Of a stretch of DNA of 62,404 nt, positions 6,285-15,403 are shown in pieces; position 1 is the first letter of the stretch; each line of letters begins with the position of its first letter. Where the stretch lies: the IMG/VR virus record IMGVR_UViG_3300037507_000835, positions 1 through 62,404 of that record; one strand, given 5' to 3'. Made by a program: the position numbers and the translations under genes. The notes under the pieces were generated by a model, which had not been told where the DNA came from, made no database searches, and saw only the letters and a list, made by a program, of their open reading frames with translations. The DNA comes from a virus.

Positions 6285-7155
6285 TATTGCACCTAACATT
6301 CTCCTACAGATGTCTGAGACAGACAGGATAAAAGCCTTAGAGCTTTTGTCAGAGATTGAGAGTCGCAAAAAACGTGAAGCAGCCCAGAAAGACTTTCTTG
6401 AGTTTGTTAAGGTGATGTGGCCTGAGTTTATTCACGGATCACACCATGCGAAGATGGCTAGAGCGTTTGAGCGGGTAGCAAAAGGGGAGCTTAAACGGTT
6501 AATAGTATGTCTTGCACCTAGACACACGAAGTCTGAATTTGCATCATACCTACTTCCAGCGTGGTATTTAGGGCTACACCCGAACAGACAAATCATGCAG
6601 CTTTCACATACGGCAGACCTAGCTGAAGGGTTTGGTCGTAAAGTAAGGAACTTGGTTGACTCTGATTTGTACCACACGATATTTCCTGATACACGCCTGC
6701 GACGTGACTCAACTGCTGCAGCTCGATGGAATACGGACAAGAATGGTGTCTATATCGCGATGGGTGTTGGTGGTGCGGTAGCAGGTAAAGGTGCTGACCT
6801 CTGTGTGAAGGTAGGGTCGTTAGTAAAAACACATAAGGGTTACACACCGATAGAACAAATAGAAGTAGGGGATTTGGTTTTAGCAGAGGAAGGGTATGTG
6901 ACTGTTTTGCATACACTGACGTCTGAATCTAGTATAGAGACACGTATTAACGGGGAATACACATTCACCCCAAACCACCCTATATGGACGAAAAACAGAG
7001 GGTGGGTACCTGCTGAAGAGGTAAAGCCGGGGGATATATTGACGATGACCCCACTAAGGGTTATCATAAAGTCTTATACACAAATGTGGAGACTACAATG
7101 GCTAAAGGTAAAACAGGTACTACATCACAACGTGAATACAATATTTGGGCGATGA
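6277..7155 (+). CDS. terL: Large terminase, N-terminal fragment fused to split-intein N half
   Basis: Residues 1-175 are the N-terminal part of the ATPase domain of the packaging motor, with a Walker A variant APRHTKSE at 80-87. At Cys176 an intein begins (CVKVGSLVKT...PIEQIEVGDLVLA), with the block B motif TPNHPIWT and then GWVPAEEVKPGDIL. The reading frame ends at 7155 inside the following endonuclease gene. The Walker B half of the enzyme is encoded separately from 7681. A full terminase therefore needs protein trans-splicing at Leu175/Cys176. This is the fractured-gene arrangement described by Dassa and colleagues in 2009. Confidence 0.85.
   Translation: MTNIAPNILLQMSETDRIKALELLSEIESRKKREAAQKDFLEFVKVMWPEFIHGSHHAKMARAFERVAKGELKRLIVCLAPRHTKSEFASYLLPAWYLGLHPNRQIMQLSHTADLAEGFGRKVRNLVDSDLYHTIFPDTRLRRDSTAAARWNTDKNGVYIAMGVGGAVAGKGADLCVKVGSLVKTHKGYTPIEQIEVGDLVLAEEGYVTVLHTLTSESSIETRINGEYTFTPNHPIWTKNRGWVPAEEVKPGDILTMTPLRVIIKSYTQMWRLQWLKVKQVLHHNVNTIFGR
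6802..7155 (+). other. Split intein, N-terminal half (IntN)
   Basis: Begins with the nucleophile Cys (TGT at 6802). Hint-domain blocks A and B are present through about codon 255 of the host frame. The last 23 codons overlap the endonuclease gene and probably are not part of the Hint fold. The insertion site is immediately before the Walker B aspartates. Confidence 0.85.
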
Positions 7156-7697
7156 TGCGGCAAAGATGCAATAACCCAAAGGCGGAAAACTACCCTAATT
7201 ATGGAGGTAAAGGGGTTTCTGTTGCAGATAGATGGGGTAGGTATTCTAATTTCTACGAAGATATGGGACCATGCCCAGATGAGTTCACACTTGATCGTAT
7301 AGATACTGCAGGGGACTATGAACCAAGTAACTGTCGTTGGGCGTCTAAAGAGACACAACAAAATAACAAGCGCAACACAATCCGTATAACAGTTTTTGGG
7401 GAAACACTAGGTATAGCACAATGGGTTAGGCGCACAGGCCTTACTAGGGATATGATCCACCACAGGATATATGTGATGGGAATGACACCAGAAGAAGCTA
7501 TACAAGCACCTAGGATGAGCCATGTTATCCGTAAAGTACATCAGTACACAAAAGAGGGTGAATTCATTGCTGAGTATCCATCATTAGGTGCAGCAGCTAA
7601 AGCCTTAGGTGTGGATAAACGGTCGATATATCCAGCTATAGCTGGAAAAGCAAAAACGGCTATAGGGTATAAGTGGAGTTATGCTGAAAAAGATTAA
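7098..7697 (+). CDS. Free-standing homing endonuclease inside the terminase (199 aa)
   Basis: The start at 7098 has GGAG six bases upstream, overlapping the end of the intein N half by 58 bases. The N-terminal domain has YNIWAMMRQRCNNP, NYGGKGVSVADRW, FTLDRIDTAGDYEPSNCRW and QQNNKR, a His-Me-finger-like nuclease family common in phages. The middle (TVFGETLGIAQWVRRTGL) and the C-terminal NUMOD1-like unit (HQYTKEGEFIAEYPSLGAA...GYKW) are DNA-binding parts. It is in a different frame from both terminase pieces. It should cut intein-free terminase genes and so spread the insertion. The stop overlaps the next start by 17 bases. Confidence 0.85.
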   Translation: MAKGKTGTTSQREYNIWAMMRQRCNNPKAENYPNYGGKGVSVADRWGRYSNFYEDMGPCPDEFTLDRIDTAGDYEPSNCRWASKETQQNNKRNTIRITVFGETLGIAQWVRRTGLTRDMIHHRIYVMGMTPEEAIQAPRMSHVIRKVHQYTKEGEFIAEYPSLGAAAKALGVDKRSIYPAIAGKAKTAIGYKWSYAEKD

Positions 7698-7842
7698 ACA
7701 GTTTTTTACCCGTGAAATCGTTGTAGAGACTGTAAATACAGTCTCTATACCATCAGAGATCTTTTACAATTTACATGTAAACGGTAGTAATACTTACTAC
7801 GTTGGTAACCCTACAAACAAGAGGTTAATTTTAACCCATAAT
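7681..7842 (+). other. Split intein, C-terminal half (IntC)
   Basis: 54 codons. Block F is IFYNLHVNGSNTYYVG and block G is LILTHN followed by Cys+1 (TGT at 7843). It has its own ATG at 7681 with GGAG two bases upstream. Confidence 0.85.
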
Positions 7843-8817
7843 TGTATCATCGATGACCCTTTAAGTGAACAAGAAGGTAAGAGTAACGACCCTAAAGTGT
7901 TTGATGCTGTGTATGATTACTATATGACAGGTCCTCGTCAGCGGTTACAGCCGGGCGGGGCTTTGATAGTGGTTATGACTCGATGGTCGAAAAGGGACTT
8001 AGTAGGGCGACTTATTGATAACATGATACGGAATCCAGACGGCGATCAATGGGAAGTGCTTGAGTTCCCTGCAATCTTACCAAGTGGGCAACCGGTATGG
8101 CCGGAGTTCTGGAAGCTTGAAGAGCTAGAGAAAACCAAGATCTCTCTGGATAACCGGTTCTGGCAAGCACAGTACCAACAGAACCCGACGTCCGAAGAAG
8201 GTGCGATTATCAAGCGTGAGTGGTGGAGAGTCTGGGATAGAGATGCACCACCTAATAATATCGAGTTCACACTACTGTCGTGGGATACCGCGTTCGAGAA
8301 GCATAACCGGGCTGACTACAGTGCGTTGACGGTGTGGGGTGTGTTTTATATAGAGGATGAGGAAGGGGTTTTACGCCCGAATATCATCCTGCTTGATGCT
8401 GTTAAGAAGCGTGTGGAGTTCCCAGAGCTAAAGGAGTGGGCATACGAGGCGTATCAAGAGTGGCAACCAGATAGTGTCATCATCGAGAAACGGGCTTCTG
8501 GTGCGTCATTAATACAAGAGTTGCGTCGTATGGGTGTGCCGGTGCAGGAGTACACGCCGACTAAAGGTAATGACAAGATTTCAAGACTTAACAGTGTGGC
8601 TGATATATTTGCATCGGGGTTCGTGTGGGCGCCGGAGGCAAGATGGGCTGATGAGCTGATAGATGACGTTGCCTCTTTCCCAGCAGGAACGCACGACGAC
8701 CTTGTCGATACAGTTTCACAAGCAATGCTAAGGTTCCGCCAAGGTGGGTTCATCGGCACAAAAATGGATGAACCGGAAGAGGAACATTACTTTAGACGAA
8801 AGGTGGCGTATTACTGA
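7681..8817 (+). CDS. terL: Large terminase, C-terminal fragment preceded by split-intein C half
   Basis: Residues 1-54 are the intein C half. The terminase resumes at Cys55 with CIIDDPLSEQEG, the Walker B motif. The RNase H-fold nuclease follows: SWDTAFEKHNRADYSA (first acidic residue), VIIEKRASGASLIQEL and HDDLVDTVSQAMLRF (last acidic pair). The spliced product would be 175 + 324 = 499 residues, a normal length for this enzyme. It cuts concatemeric DNA and drives it into the prohead. The stop overlaps the next ATG (ATGA). Confidence 0.88.
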   Translation: MLKKIKQFFTREIVVETVNTVSIPSEIFYNLHVNGSNTYYVGNPTNKRLILTHNCIIDDPLSEQEGKSNDPKVFDAVYDYYMTGPRQRLQPGGALIVVMTRWSKRDLVGRLIDNMIRNPDGDQWEVLEFPAILPSGQPVWPEFWKLEELEKTKISLDNRFWQAQYQQNPTSEEGAIIKREWWRVWDRDAPPNNIEFTLLSWDTAFEKHNRADYSALTVWGVFYIEDEEGVLRPNIILLDAVKKRVEFPELKEWAYEAYQEWQPDSVIIEKRASGASLIQELRRMGVPVQEYTPTKGNDKISRLNSVADIFASGFVWAPEARWADELIDDVASFPAGTHDDLVDTVSQAMLRFRQGGFIGTKMDEPEEEHYFRRKVAYY

Positions 8818-9083
8818 TGACTATAGCAGAGAGAATTGTGAGTTACTTTGAGACTCGAGCGCGGATAAAGCAGATGCGTAAAACGCTAGAGAGTGAGACT
8901 GCGGCTATCCCACAAGATGCAAAGGTACCAACAGATTTTGAAGCCGTTCGTATGGTATATGAAGTTAACACTGAAGGTGTTGTTGATTTGAGCAATATAA
9001 TAGAGGAATTGATACAAGATAATCCCGAATTGTATAGAGTGCATTTTAAAGGTATAAACACGAGACAAAACACAACTACTTGA
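8817..9083 (+). CDS. Small hypothetical protein (88 aa)
   Basis: Starts with ATGA overlap on terL. The N-terminal helix is basic (IVSYFETRARIKQMRKTLE), the rest acidic with VDLSNIIEELIQDNPELY. No family recognised. Small proteins at this place between terminase and portal are common; the role is unknown. Confidence 0.65.
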   Translation: MTIAERIVSYFETRARIKQMRKTLESETAAIPQDAKVPTDFEAVRMVYEVNTEGVVDLSNIIEELIQDNPELYRVHFKGINTRQNTTT

Positions 9084-9097
9084 AAGGATTACCCGAC

Positions 9098-11641
9098 ATG
9101 GCAATTGATAAATCGTTATACCAAGCCCCACAAGGCATTGGCTCATTACCCGAAACACCGGACTTAGAGATCGAAATTGAGAACCCTGATGATGTCACAA
9201 TGACAATCGGTGGTATAGAGATCGACTTGATGCCTGATAGAGACATGTCTGAAGATTTCAACGCTAACTTAGCGGAAGAAATGGATGAGAAAGACCTGTT
9301 AACTCTAGCCGGCGACTTACTGTCTGACTTTGATGATGATATAGCCTCCAGAAAAGACTGGATGCAAACATATGTCGACGGTATTGAGCTGTTAGGTATG
9401 AAGATTGAGGAGCGGTCAGAGCCTTGGGAAGGCGCTTGTGGTGTGTATCACCCGCTGTTAAGCGAGGCGTTGGTTAAATTCCAAGCTGAAACCATGATGA
9501 GTACGTTCCCTGCAGCGGGTCCGGTTAAAACTCAGATTATTGGTAAAGAAACGCAAGAGAAAAAAGACGCAGCGGTACGTGTCCAAGAGGACATGAACTA
9601 TCAGTTGACTGATGAGATGACCGAATTTAGGCCAGAACACGAGCGTATGCTGTGGGGCTTAGGTATGTCAGGTAATGCGTTCAAGAAAGTGTACTTCGAT
9701 CCGCATTTAGACCGTCAAGTTTCCGTATTTGTACCTGCTGAAGACCTTGTTGTGCCTTATGGTGCGATGAATTTAGAACAAGCAGAGCGTGTAACTCATG
9801 TAATGCGTAAAACAGAGAACGAATTACGTCGTTTGCAGGTCGCAGGGTTCTATAGAGACATTGATTTGGGTGAACCAGACAACGTTTTGGACGAAGTCGA
9901 GAAGAAAATTGCCGAAAAGATGGGTTTTAGAGCGACATCTGACGACCGATACAAGGTGTTGGAGATGCACGTTGACCTCGATTTGCCGGGTTTTGAGCAT
10001 GAAGAAGACGGGGAAACGACCGGTATTGCGTTGCCATACGTGGTTACCGTTGAGAAAGGCAGCAACACAATCTTATCTATTCGCAGAAACTGGGAAGAAG
10101 GCGATGAATCTTATCAAAAACGTCAGCATTTCGTGCATTACGGCTATGTGCCGGGTTTTGGCTTTTATTGTTTCGGGCTTATTCATCTTGTTGGCACTTT
10201 TGCTAAATCTGGCACTTCTCTTATTAGACAGCTTGTGGACGCAGGTACATTATCTAACCTCCCGGGTGGCTTCAAAGCTAGAGGAATGCGGATTAAAGGT
10301 GATGACACCCCGATAGCCCCGGGTGAATGGCGTGATGTAGACGTACCAAGTGGCGCAATGCGCGATAACATCATCCCACTACCATATAAAGAACCTAGCC
10401 AGACATTAATGGCGTTGCTTAACCAGATTGTTGATGAGGGTAGACGATTTGCTAACGCGGCTGACCTACAAGTAGCGGATATGTCAGGCCAAGCGCCGGT
10501 AGGTACCACGCTGGCTATTTTAGAACGTACTTTGAAGTCAATGAGTGCGATTCAAGCACGGGTTCACTACAGCTTTAAACAAGAATTGGTACTGTTAAAA
10601 GGCATCATCGCTGCCTATGCACCGGAAGACTACAACTACGAGCCAGATACCGGTAATAGAAAGGCTAAACGCTCTGACTATTCGATGGTTGACGTTATTC
10701 CTGTGTCTGATCCGAACGCCTCTACAATGGCGCAGAAGATTGTCCAATACCAAGCGGTACTACAGCTGGCTCAGCAGTCGCCTCAAATCTACAACATGCC
10801 GTTGTTACATCGTCAGATGCTGGATGTATTGGGTATTAAAGACGCTCAGAAGTTAGTACCGATGGCTGAGGATATGAAACCGTTAGACCCGATTACAGAA
10901 AATCAAAACATCTTGGCGATGAAACCGGTCAAAGCGTTTATAAACCAAGATCACCAAGCACATATCCAAGTACATATGGCTGCTATACAAGACCCAAAAA
11001 TCCAACAGATGCTACAGAATAGTCCAGCAGCACCTCAGATTGCAGCGGCAGCTCAAGCACATATTGCTGAGCATTTAGGGTTTGAGTACCGCAAACAGAT
11101 TGAACAGCAGTTAGGTTTTGCATTGCCACCACAAAAAGACGAGTCAGGTGAAGACATTCACATGGACCCTGAAGTGGAAGCTAAGTTATCGCCTTTATTG
11201 GCTCAAGCAGCACAGCAGTTGTTACAGAGCAATCAAGCGGAAATGGCTCAAAAACAGGCGCAACAACAAGCGCAAGACCCATTGGTTCAGATGCAGATGC
11301 AAGAGTTGCAGTTAAAAGCGGCGGAGCAGCAGCGCAAAGCCCAGAAAGACCAAGCGGATATTCAGCTGAAATCACAGCAGATCCAAGTTGAACGTGAGCG
11401 TATTGCAGCACAAGAACGTACAGCAGCACAAACCAATAAGGTGAACTCGTTGAAATCTGCGGCAGAGCTAACTGCTAAACGTGATGGTGACGCCACTCGA
11501 TTGAAAATTGATGGTTTAAAAACAGCAGCACAGGTTACTGAACAGAAACGCAGTAGCAATCAGAAGATGGCTATTGATGCGTTGAAAACAGCGGCAACGC
11601 TAGAAGCTCAGACAAAAAACAAACCGGCAAAAGGTGAATAA
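9098..11641 (+). CDS. Portal protein (847 aa)
   Basis: The portal ring forms the DNA entry vertex and tail attachment point. Identified by size, position after terL and before the scaffold, and the body pattern: WEGACGVYHPLLSEALVKFQ, ERMLWGLGMSGNAFKKVYFD, LVVPYGA and the RRNW and PGFGFY segments, typical of the long portals of podovirus-like phages. Residues from about 640 on are a Gln/Ala-rich helical tail (QQAQDPLVQMQMQELQLK and on), as in portals with a long barrel. The ATG at 9098 follows AAAGGA. An upstream TTG in the same frame is less likely. Confidence 0.85.
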   Translation: MAIDKSLYQAPQGIGSLPETPDLEIEIENPDDVTMTIGGIEIDLMPDRDMSEDFNANLAEEMDEKDLLTLAGDLLSDFDDDIASRKDWMQTYVDGIELLGMKIEERSEPWEGACGVYHPLLSEALVKFQAETMMSTFPAAGPVKTQIIGKETQEKKDAAVRVQEDMNYQLTDEMTEFRPEHERMLWGLGMSGNAFKKVYFDPHLDRQVSVFVPAEDLVVPYGAMNLEQAERVTHVMRKTENELRRLQVAGFYRDIDLGEPDNVLDEVEKKIAEKMGFRATSDDRYKVLEMHVDLDLPGFEHEEDGETTGIALPYVVTVEKGSNTILSIRRNWEEGDESYQKRQHFVHYGYVPGFGFYCFGLIHLVGTFAKSGTSLIRQLVDAGTLSNLPGGFKARGMRIKGDDTPIAPGEWRDVDVPSGAMRDNIIPLPYKEPSQTLMALLNQIVDEGRRFANAADLQVADMSGQAPVGTTLAILERTLKSMSAIQARVHYSFKQELVLLKGIIAAYAPEDYNYEPDTGNRKAKRSDYSMVDVIPVSDPNASTMAQKIVQYQAVLQLAQQSPQIYNMPLLHRQMLDVLGIKDAQKLVPMAEDMKPLDPITENQNILAMKPVKAFINQDHQAHIQVHMAAIQDPKIQQMLQNSPAAPQIAAAAQAHIAEHLGFEYRKQIEQQLGFALPPQKDESGEDIHMDPEVEAKLSPLLAQAAQQLLQSNQAEMAQKQAQQQAQDPLVQMQMQELQLKAAEQQRKAQKDQADIQLKSQQIQVERERIAAQERTAAQTNKVNSLKSAAELTAKRDGDATRLKIDGLKTAAQVTEQKRSSNQKMAIDALKTAATLEAQTKNKPAKGE

Positions 11642-11829
11642 TGAACGCATTTGAATTATTGATCCAACAGATCAATGAGGAAGTCGAACTAATCCAAAAC
11701 GCTATCTGCCACGGGAAGGCGGATAGTTTTGACGAATATAAACGGCTCTGTGGTGAGGTACGAGGGTTACTCATCGCTAGGGAATTAACTGAAACCCTTA
11801 GAAACAAAATGGAGAACTCAGATGACTGA
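11641..11829 (+). CDS. Small hypothetical protein (62 aa)
   Basis: Begins at the last base of the portal stop (TAATG). One helix-rich chain: FELLIQQINEEVELIQNAI, then a region with FDEYKRLCGEVRGLLIARE. Very similar small proteins follow portals in other phages. No function known. Confidence 0.65.
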   Translation: MNAFELLIQQINEEVELIQNAICHGKADSFDEYKRLCGEVRGLLIARELTETLRNKMENSDD

Positions 11830-12235
11830 GATATTACTGGCTACAAACCCCAGTAAACCGCAAGTAGTTGGTGCTGTTAACTTGGAAGCCACCCCTGAAG
11901 AGAAAGCAAGCCAGCTACCTAAACCATCGGGTTACCGCATCTTATGTGCTATTCCTGAAGTAGAAAAGGAATACGAAAGCGGCATCATTAAAGCTGATGT
12001 CACTATGAAGCACGAAGAAGTATTAACCACTGTTTTATTCGTAGTTGCTTTAGGTCCAGATTGCTACCCAGAAGAGAAGTTCCCTAGTGGTCCTTGGTGC
12101 AAGGTAGGTGATTTTATTTTGGTTAGACCGAACGCTGGCTCACGACTAAAGATTCACGGTCGAGAAATGCGAATTATCAATGATGACTCAGTTGAAGCGG
12201 TCGTTCAGGACCCTCGCGGCATAAAGAGAGCATAA
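11822..12235 (+). CDS. GroES-like co-chaperonin (137 aa)
   Basis: After an extended N-terminus of about 37 residues the chain follows the GroES pattern: SGYRILCAIPEVEK (beta strand 1), ESGIIKAD (the mobile-loop region), VLFVVALGPDCYPEEKF, then CKVGDFILVRPNAGSRLKI and IINDDSVEAVV. Phage co-chaperonins (such as T4 gp31) replace host GroES to fold the capsid protein, which fits its place next to the scaffold and capsid genes. Pairing with host GroEL is inferred. Confidence 0.7.
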   Translation: MTEILLATNPSKPQVVGAVNLEATPEEKASQLPKPSGYRILCAIPEVEKEYESGIIKADVTMKHEEVLTTVLFVVALGPDCYPEEKFPSGPWCKVGDFILVRPNAGSRLKIHGREMRIINDDSVEAVVQDPRGIKRA

Positions 12236-12245
12236 GGAGTAGAAC

Positions 12246-13157
12246 ATGGCTGAATACGAAGAATATAAATTCCCAGACGAACAAGATCAGAACAATGAGC
12301 TTGATATTGAAATCGAGATTGAAGATGATACCCCGGAGGAAGACCGAGGCCGTCAACCCATGCCTAAAGAGATTGTTGACGATTTAGATCGTGATGAACT
12401 TGAAGAGTATGACGAAGGGGTTAAACAGAAGCTGAAACAGCTTAAAAAGGTTTGGCATGATGAACGTAGAGCTAAAGAACAGTTGGCTAGAGAGCAAGAA
12501 GAAGCTTTAGCGGTAGCTAGACGTTTATATGAAGAGAACCAAAAATTACGTTCTGCATACAGCACCGGTGAGAAGGAATACATCTCTACCACACAAACTA
12601 ACGCGCAAATGGAAATGGACGCTGCTAGACGCGCGTACAGAGAAGCTTACGAGTCTGGCGACACCGACGGTGTGATTGCAGCGCAAGAAAAGATGAATTT
12701 GGCGCAATTAAAGGTACTTCGTGCAGAGAGTTTAAAGGAAACCCCTTTACAAGAACCCGGAGATATTGTACAACAGCGCCGTGAAGAACGACCTGTACAG
12801 CCTCAAGCCGTACAACCTGACCGTAAAGCGCAAGCGTGGCAAGAACGCAACAGCTGGTTTGGTAAGGATGAGGAGATGACAGCAGCGGCATTAGGCTTAC
12901 ACCAGAAGCTAGTAAATAGTGGCGTTGAAGTAGGTTCTGACGAATACTACAGCACATTGGACAAGACGATGCGCACAAGGTTTAGCGAGCATTTTGGGGA
13001 ACCCAAGGCAAAACCACGCACAGTCGTAGCGCCGGCAACCCGTAGCACATCCTCGAATAAGATAAGACTTACTCAGAGTCAGGTCCAAATTGCCAAAAAG
13101 TTTGGTCTAACCCCTGAAGTTTACGCTAGAGAAGTTTTAAAATTGGAGAATAAATAA
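12246..13157 (+). CDS. Scaffolding protein (putative, 303 aa)
   Basis: Very acidic N-terminus (LDIEIEIEDDTPEEDRG), a long charged coiled-coil from about residue 50 to 150 (GVKQKLKQLKKVWHDERRAK), Gln/Pro-rich middle and a basic C-terminal part (SNKIRLTQSQVQIAKKFGLT). This composition and the location between portal and capsid genes fit an internal scaffold that shapes the prohead and leaves it. AAGGAG precedes the ATG; it overlaps the next gene by one base. Confidence 0.75.
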   Translation: MAEYEEYKFPDEQDQNNELDIEIEIEDDTPEEDRGRQPMPKEIVDDLDRDELEEYDEGVKQKLKQLKKVWHDERRAKEQLAREQEEALAVARRLYEENQKLRSAYSTGEKEYISTTQTNAQMEMDAARRAYREAYESGDTDGVIAAQEKMNLAQLKVLRAESLKETPLQEPGDIVQQRREERPVQPQAVQPDRKAQAWQERNSWFGKDEEMTAAALGLHQKLVNSGVEVGSDEYYSTLDKTMRTRFSEHFGEPKAKPRTVVAPATRSTSSNKIRLTQSQVQIAKKFGLTPEVYAREVLKLENK

Positions 13158-13612
13158 TGGCTACTACACAAAACAGAATAACTCGCGAGCTAGAAACCAG
13201 AGCACTAACAGAGCGTCCTAAGCAGTGGATGCCACCTGAAGCGCTCCCTGAACCTGACAAAGAGGATGGTTTCGCCTATAGATGGATTCGCGTTTCAATG
13301 CTGAACAAAGATGACCCTAGCAACATTTCGAAATCGTTTCGTGAGGGTTGGGAACCAGTAAGAATTGAAGAGCAACCAAAATACACACTGTTAGCCTCTG
13401 GCGAGGGTCGATATAAAGACAACATCGAAATTGGCGGCCTATTGTTATGCAAGATCCCTAAAGAATTTATGGACCAACGTAGAGCACATTATGCTAACGC
13501 CACAGAATCTCAAGCGAGTGCAGTAGACAATAGTTTTATGAGAGAAAATGATGCGCGTATGCCTCTGTTTAGAGAACGCAAATCAACAACTTCTTTCGGT
13601 AAAGGTTCTTAA
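13157..13612 (+). CDS. Virion-associated protein near capsid (151 aa)
   Basis: Pattern: PKQWMPPEALPEPDKEDGFA, YRWIRVSM, NISKSFREGWEPVRIEEQP, GGLLLCKIPKEFMDQRRAHY. This series is familiar from phages with the same capsid arrangement, always just before the capsid gene. It may be a structural or assembly protein. No enzymatic motif is visible. Confidence 0.65.
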   Translation: MATTQNRITRELETRALTERPKQWMPPEALPEPDKEDGFAYRWIRVSMLNKDDPSNISKSFREGWEPVRIEEQPKYTLLASGEGRYKDNIEIGGLLLCKIPKEFMDQRRAHYANATESQASAVDNSFMRENDARMPLFRERKSTTSFGKGS

Positions 13613-13628
13613 TTTTTAGGAGTTTATA

Positions 13629-14456
13629 ATGGCTTATCCTGTCGTTTCAGCCCCATATGGGTACAAGCCGGTAAATTTGTTAGGCGGTCAAGTATTCTCG
13701 GGTTCTACACGTAATGTGCAAATCCAATACAACTACGCTACAGCAATTTACTTTGGCGATGCAATTAAAGAAGTTAACGGCTTCGTAACTCGTGCGTCTA
13801 TCGCATCTGCTACTACTGCTAACCAAACAACCGGTATTTTCTTAGGTTGTTACTACACTAGCCCGTCAACCAAACAACGGTTGTGGAGCCAGTATTATCC
13901 GGGCAACATTGCTGCTGGTGACATCACTGCGATTATCTCTGATGATCCAGACATCGTTATCAGAGCGGTTATGTGCACTTCTGCAGCAAATATTGGTTCT
14001 GCTGCTCAAGTAATGGTGGGCTCTAACGTAGGTGGTATTACCACTAACGCAGGTAGCGCTAATACCGGTGACTCAGCTAACGCGATTTTGGTTCCAACTG
14101 CATTAAGCACTGCGACCTTACCATTCCGTGTTATTGACATCGTTCGTGATACTGCTGTGTCTTTGGGTACTGCAACTTTCGTATCGGGTGCATCTACAAC
14201 TTTAACAACTAGTGCGTTACCACAAGCGTTGGTGATTGGTACTGATGTTGGTTCTTTGGATTCTGCTGGTCAGGTGATTCAAAGTGGTTCATTCGTGTCA
14301 GCCGCTGCCGCTGCAGGCGCTACCTCTGTAACCATTAATGCTGCGCCAACTACAGCTTTTGCAGCTGGTTCAACATTGGTGTTCACCCAGTACCCAGAAG
14401 TGCTCGTGAAGTTTAACTTCGGTTATCACGGTTACTATTCTGCTACAGCAGTTTAA
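13629..14456 (+). CDS. Head protein, probably decoration or fibre (275 aa)
   Basis: Starts MAYPVVSAPYGYKPVNLLGG, with GIFLGCYYTSPSTKQRLWSQ near residue 75. It is Thr/Ser/Ala-rich and beta-predicted, with few charges, as in external virion proteins. It sits directly before the major capsid gene behind TTTAGGAG and probably is a head component made in quantity. Confidence 0.65.
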   Translation: MAYPVVSAPYGYKPVNLLGGQVFSGSTRNVQIQYNYATAIYFGDAIKEVNGFVTRASIASATTANQTTGIFLGCYYTSPSTKQRLWSQYYPGNIAAGDITAIISDDPDIVIRAVMCTSAANIGSAAQVMVGSNVGGITTNAGSANTGDSANAILVPTALSTATLPFRVIDIVRDTAVSLGTATFVSGASTTLTTSALPQALVIGTDVGSLDSAGQVIQSGSFVSAAAAAGATSVTINAAPTTAFAAGSTLVFTQYPEVLVKFNFGYHGYYSATAV

Positions 14457-14470
14457 TTAGGAGTTGATTA

Positions 14471-15379
14471 ATGGCAATTTCACGCGCCCAGCTATTAAAA
14501 GAGTTGTTACCGGGTCTGAACGCTTTGTTCGGTTTGGAATACGCTCGTTACGGTGAAGAACATAAAGAAATCTACGAAACAGAGACTTCTGAACGTTCTT
14601 TTGAAGAAGAAACAAAACTGTCTGGTTTCTCAGCAGCTCCTGTCAAAAATGAAGGCTCAGCTCTTCAATATGACAATGCTCAAGAAGCTTGGACTGCACG
14701 ATACAACCACGAAACAATTGCTTTGGGCTTCAGCTTAACTGAAGAAGCTATCGAAGATAACTTGTATGACTCTTTGTCTGCTCGTTATACAAAAGCATTG
14801 GCTCGTGCTATGGCTTACACCAAACAGGTTAAAGCAGCTAACGTTTTAAACAACGGTTTCAGCGCAGCTGTTACTGGTGGTGACGGTGTATCTTTGTTCA
14901 GTGCTGCTCACCCATTGGTGAATGGTGGCACAAACAGCAACATCCCATCTACCGCCGCTGACTTAAACGAAACTTCATTGGAAAATGCTGTGATCCAAAT
15001 CGCTGCATGGACTGACGAACGTGGTTTATTGATTGCTGCTAAACCTAAGAAGTTGATCGTTCCACCAGCATTGCAATTCGTTGCAACTCGTTTGTTGGAA
15101 ACTGAACTTCGTGTTGGTACAACCGACAATGACATCAACGCGTTGAAAAACAATGGTGCTGTTCCTGAAGGCTATGCTATCAACCACTTCTTGACTGACA
15201 CCAACGCTTGGTTCTTAACCACGGACGTGCCAAACGGGTTGAAACATTTCGTTCGTAGTCCATTAACTAACTCAATGGACGGGGATTTTGATACGGGCAA
15301 CGTACGTTATAAAGCGAGAGAAAGATATTCATTTGGCTATTCCGATCCGCTTTCGATTTACGGCTCAACCGGTTCTTAA
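14471..15379 (+). CDS. Major capsid protein (302 aa)
   Basis: Begins MAISRAQLLKELLPGLNALFG and contains FEEETKLSGFSAAP, ALGFSLTEEAIEDNLYDSL, LFSAAHPLVNGG and LIAAKPKKLIVPPALQFVA, all characteristic of the Mu-like-head-subunit type of HK97-fold capsid protein. Length fits an unprocessed capsid subunit with a separate scaffold. TTAGGAG precedes the ATG. A terminator follows at 15404, separating capsid expression from the tail genes. Confidence 0.88.
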   Translation: MAISRAQLLKELLPGLNALFGLEYARYGEEHKEIYETETSERSFEEETKLSGFSAAPVKNEGSALQYDNAQEAWTARYNHETIALGFSLTEEAIEDNLYDSLSARYTKALARAMAYTKQVKAANVLNNGFSAAVTGGDGVSLFSAAHPLVNGGTNSNIPSTAADLNETSLENAVIQIAAWTDERGLLIAAKPKKLIVPPALQFVATRLLETELRVGTTDNDINALKNNGAVPEGYAINHFLTDTNAWFLTTDVPNGLKHFVRSPLTNSMDGDFDTGNVRYKARERYSFGYSDPLSIYGSTGS

Positions 15380-15403
15380 GTAAAATCAAACACTTAGGTG
15401 TTA

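Noticed and set aside
6277-8817. Sequencing frameshift splitting the terminase
   Set aside because: Both breaks coincide with complete intein blocks and Cys junctions, and a nuclease gene with its own start fills the gap, so the split is biological.
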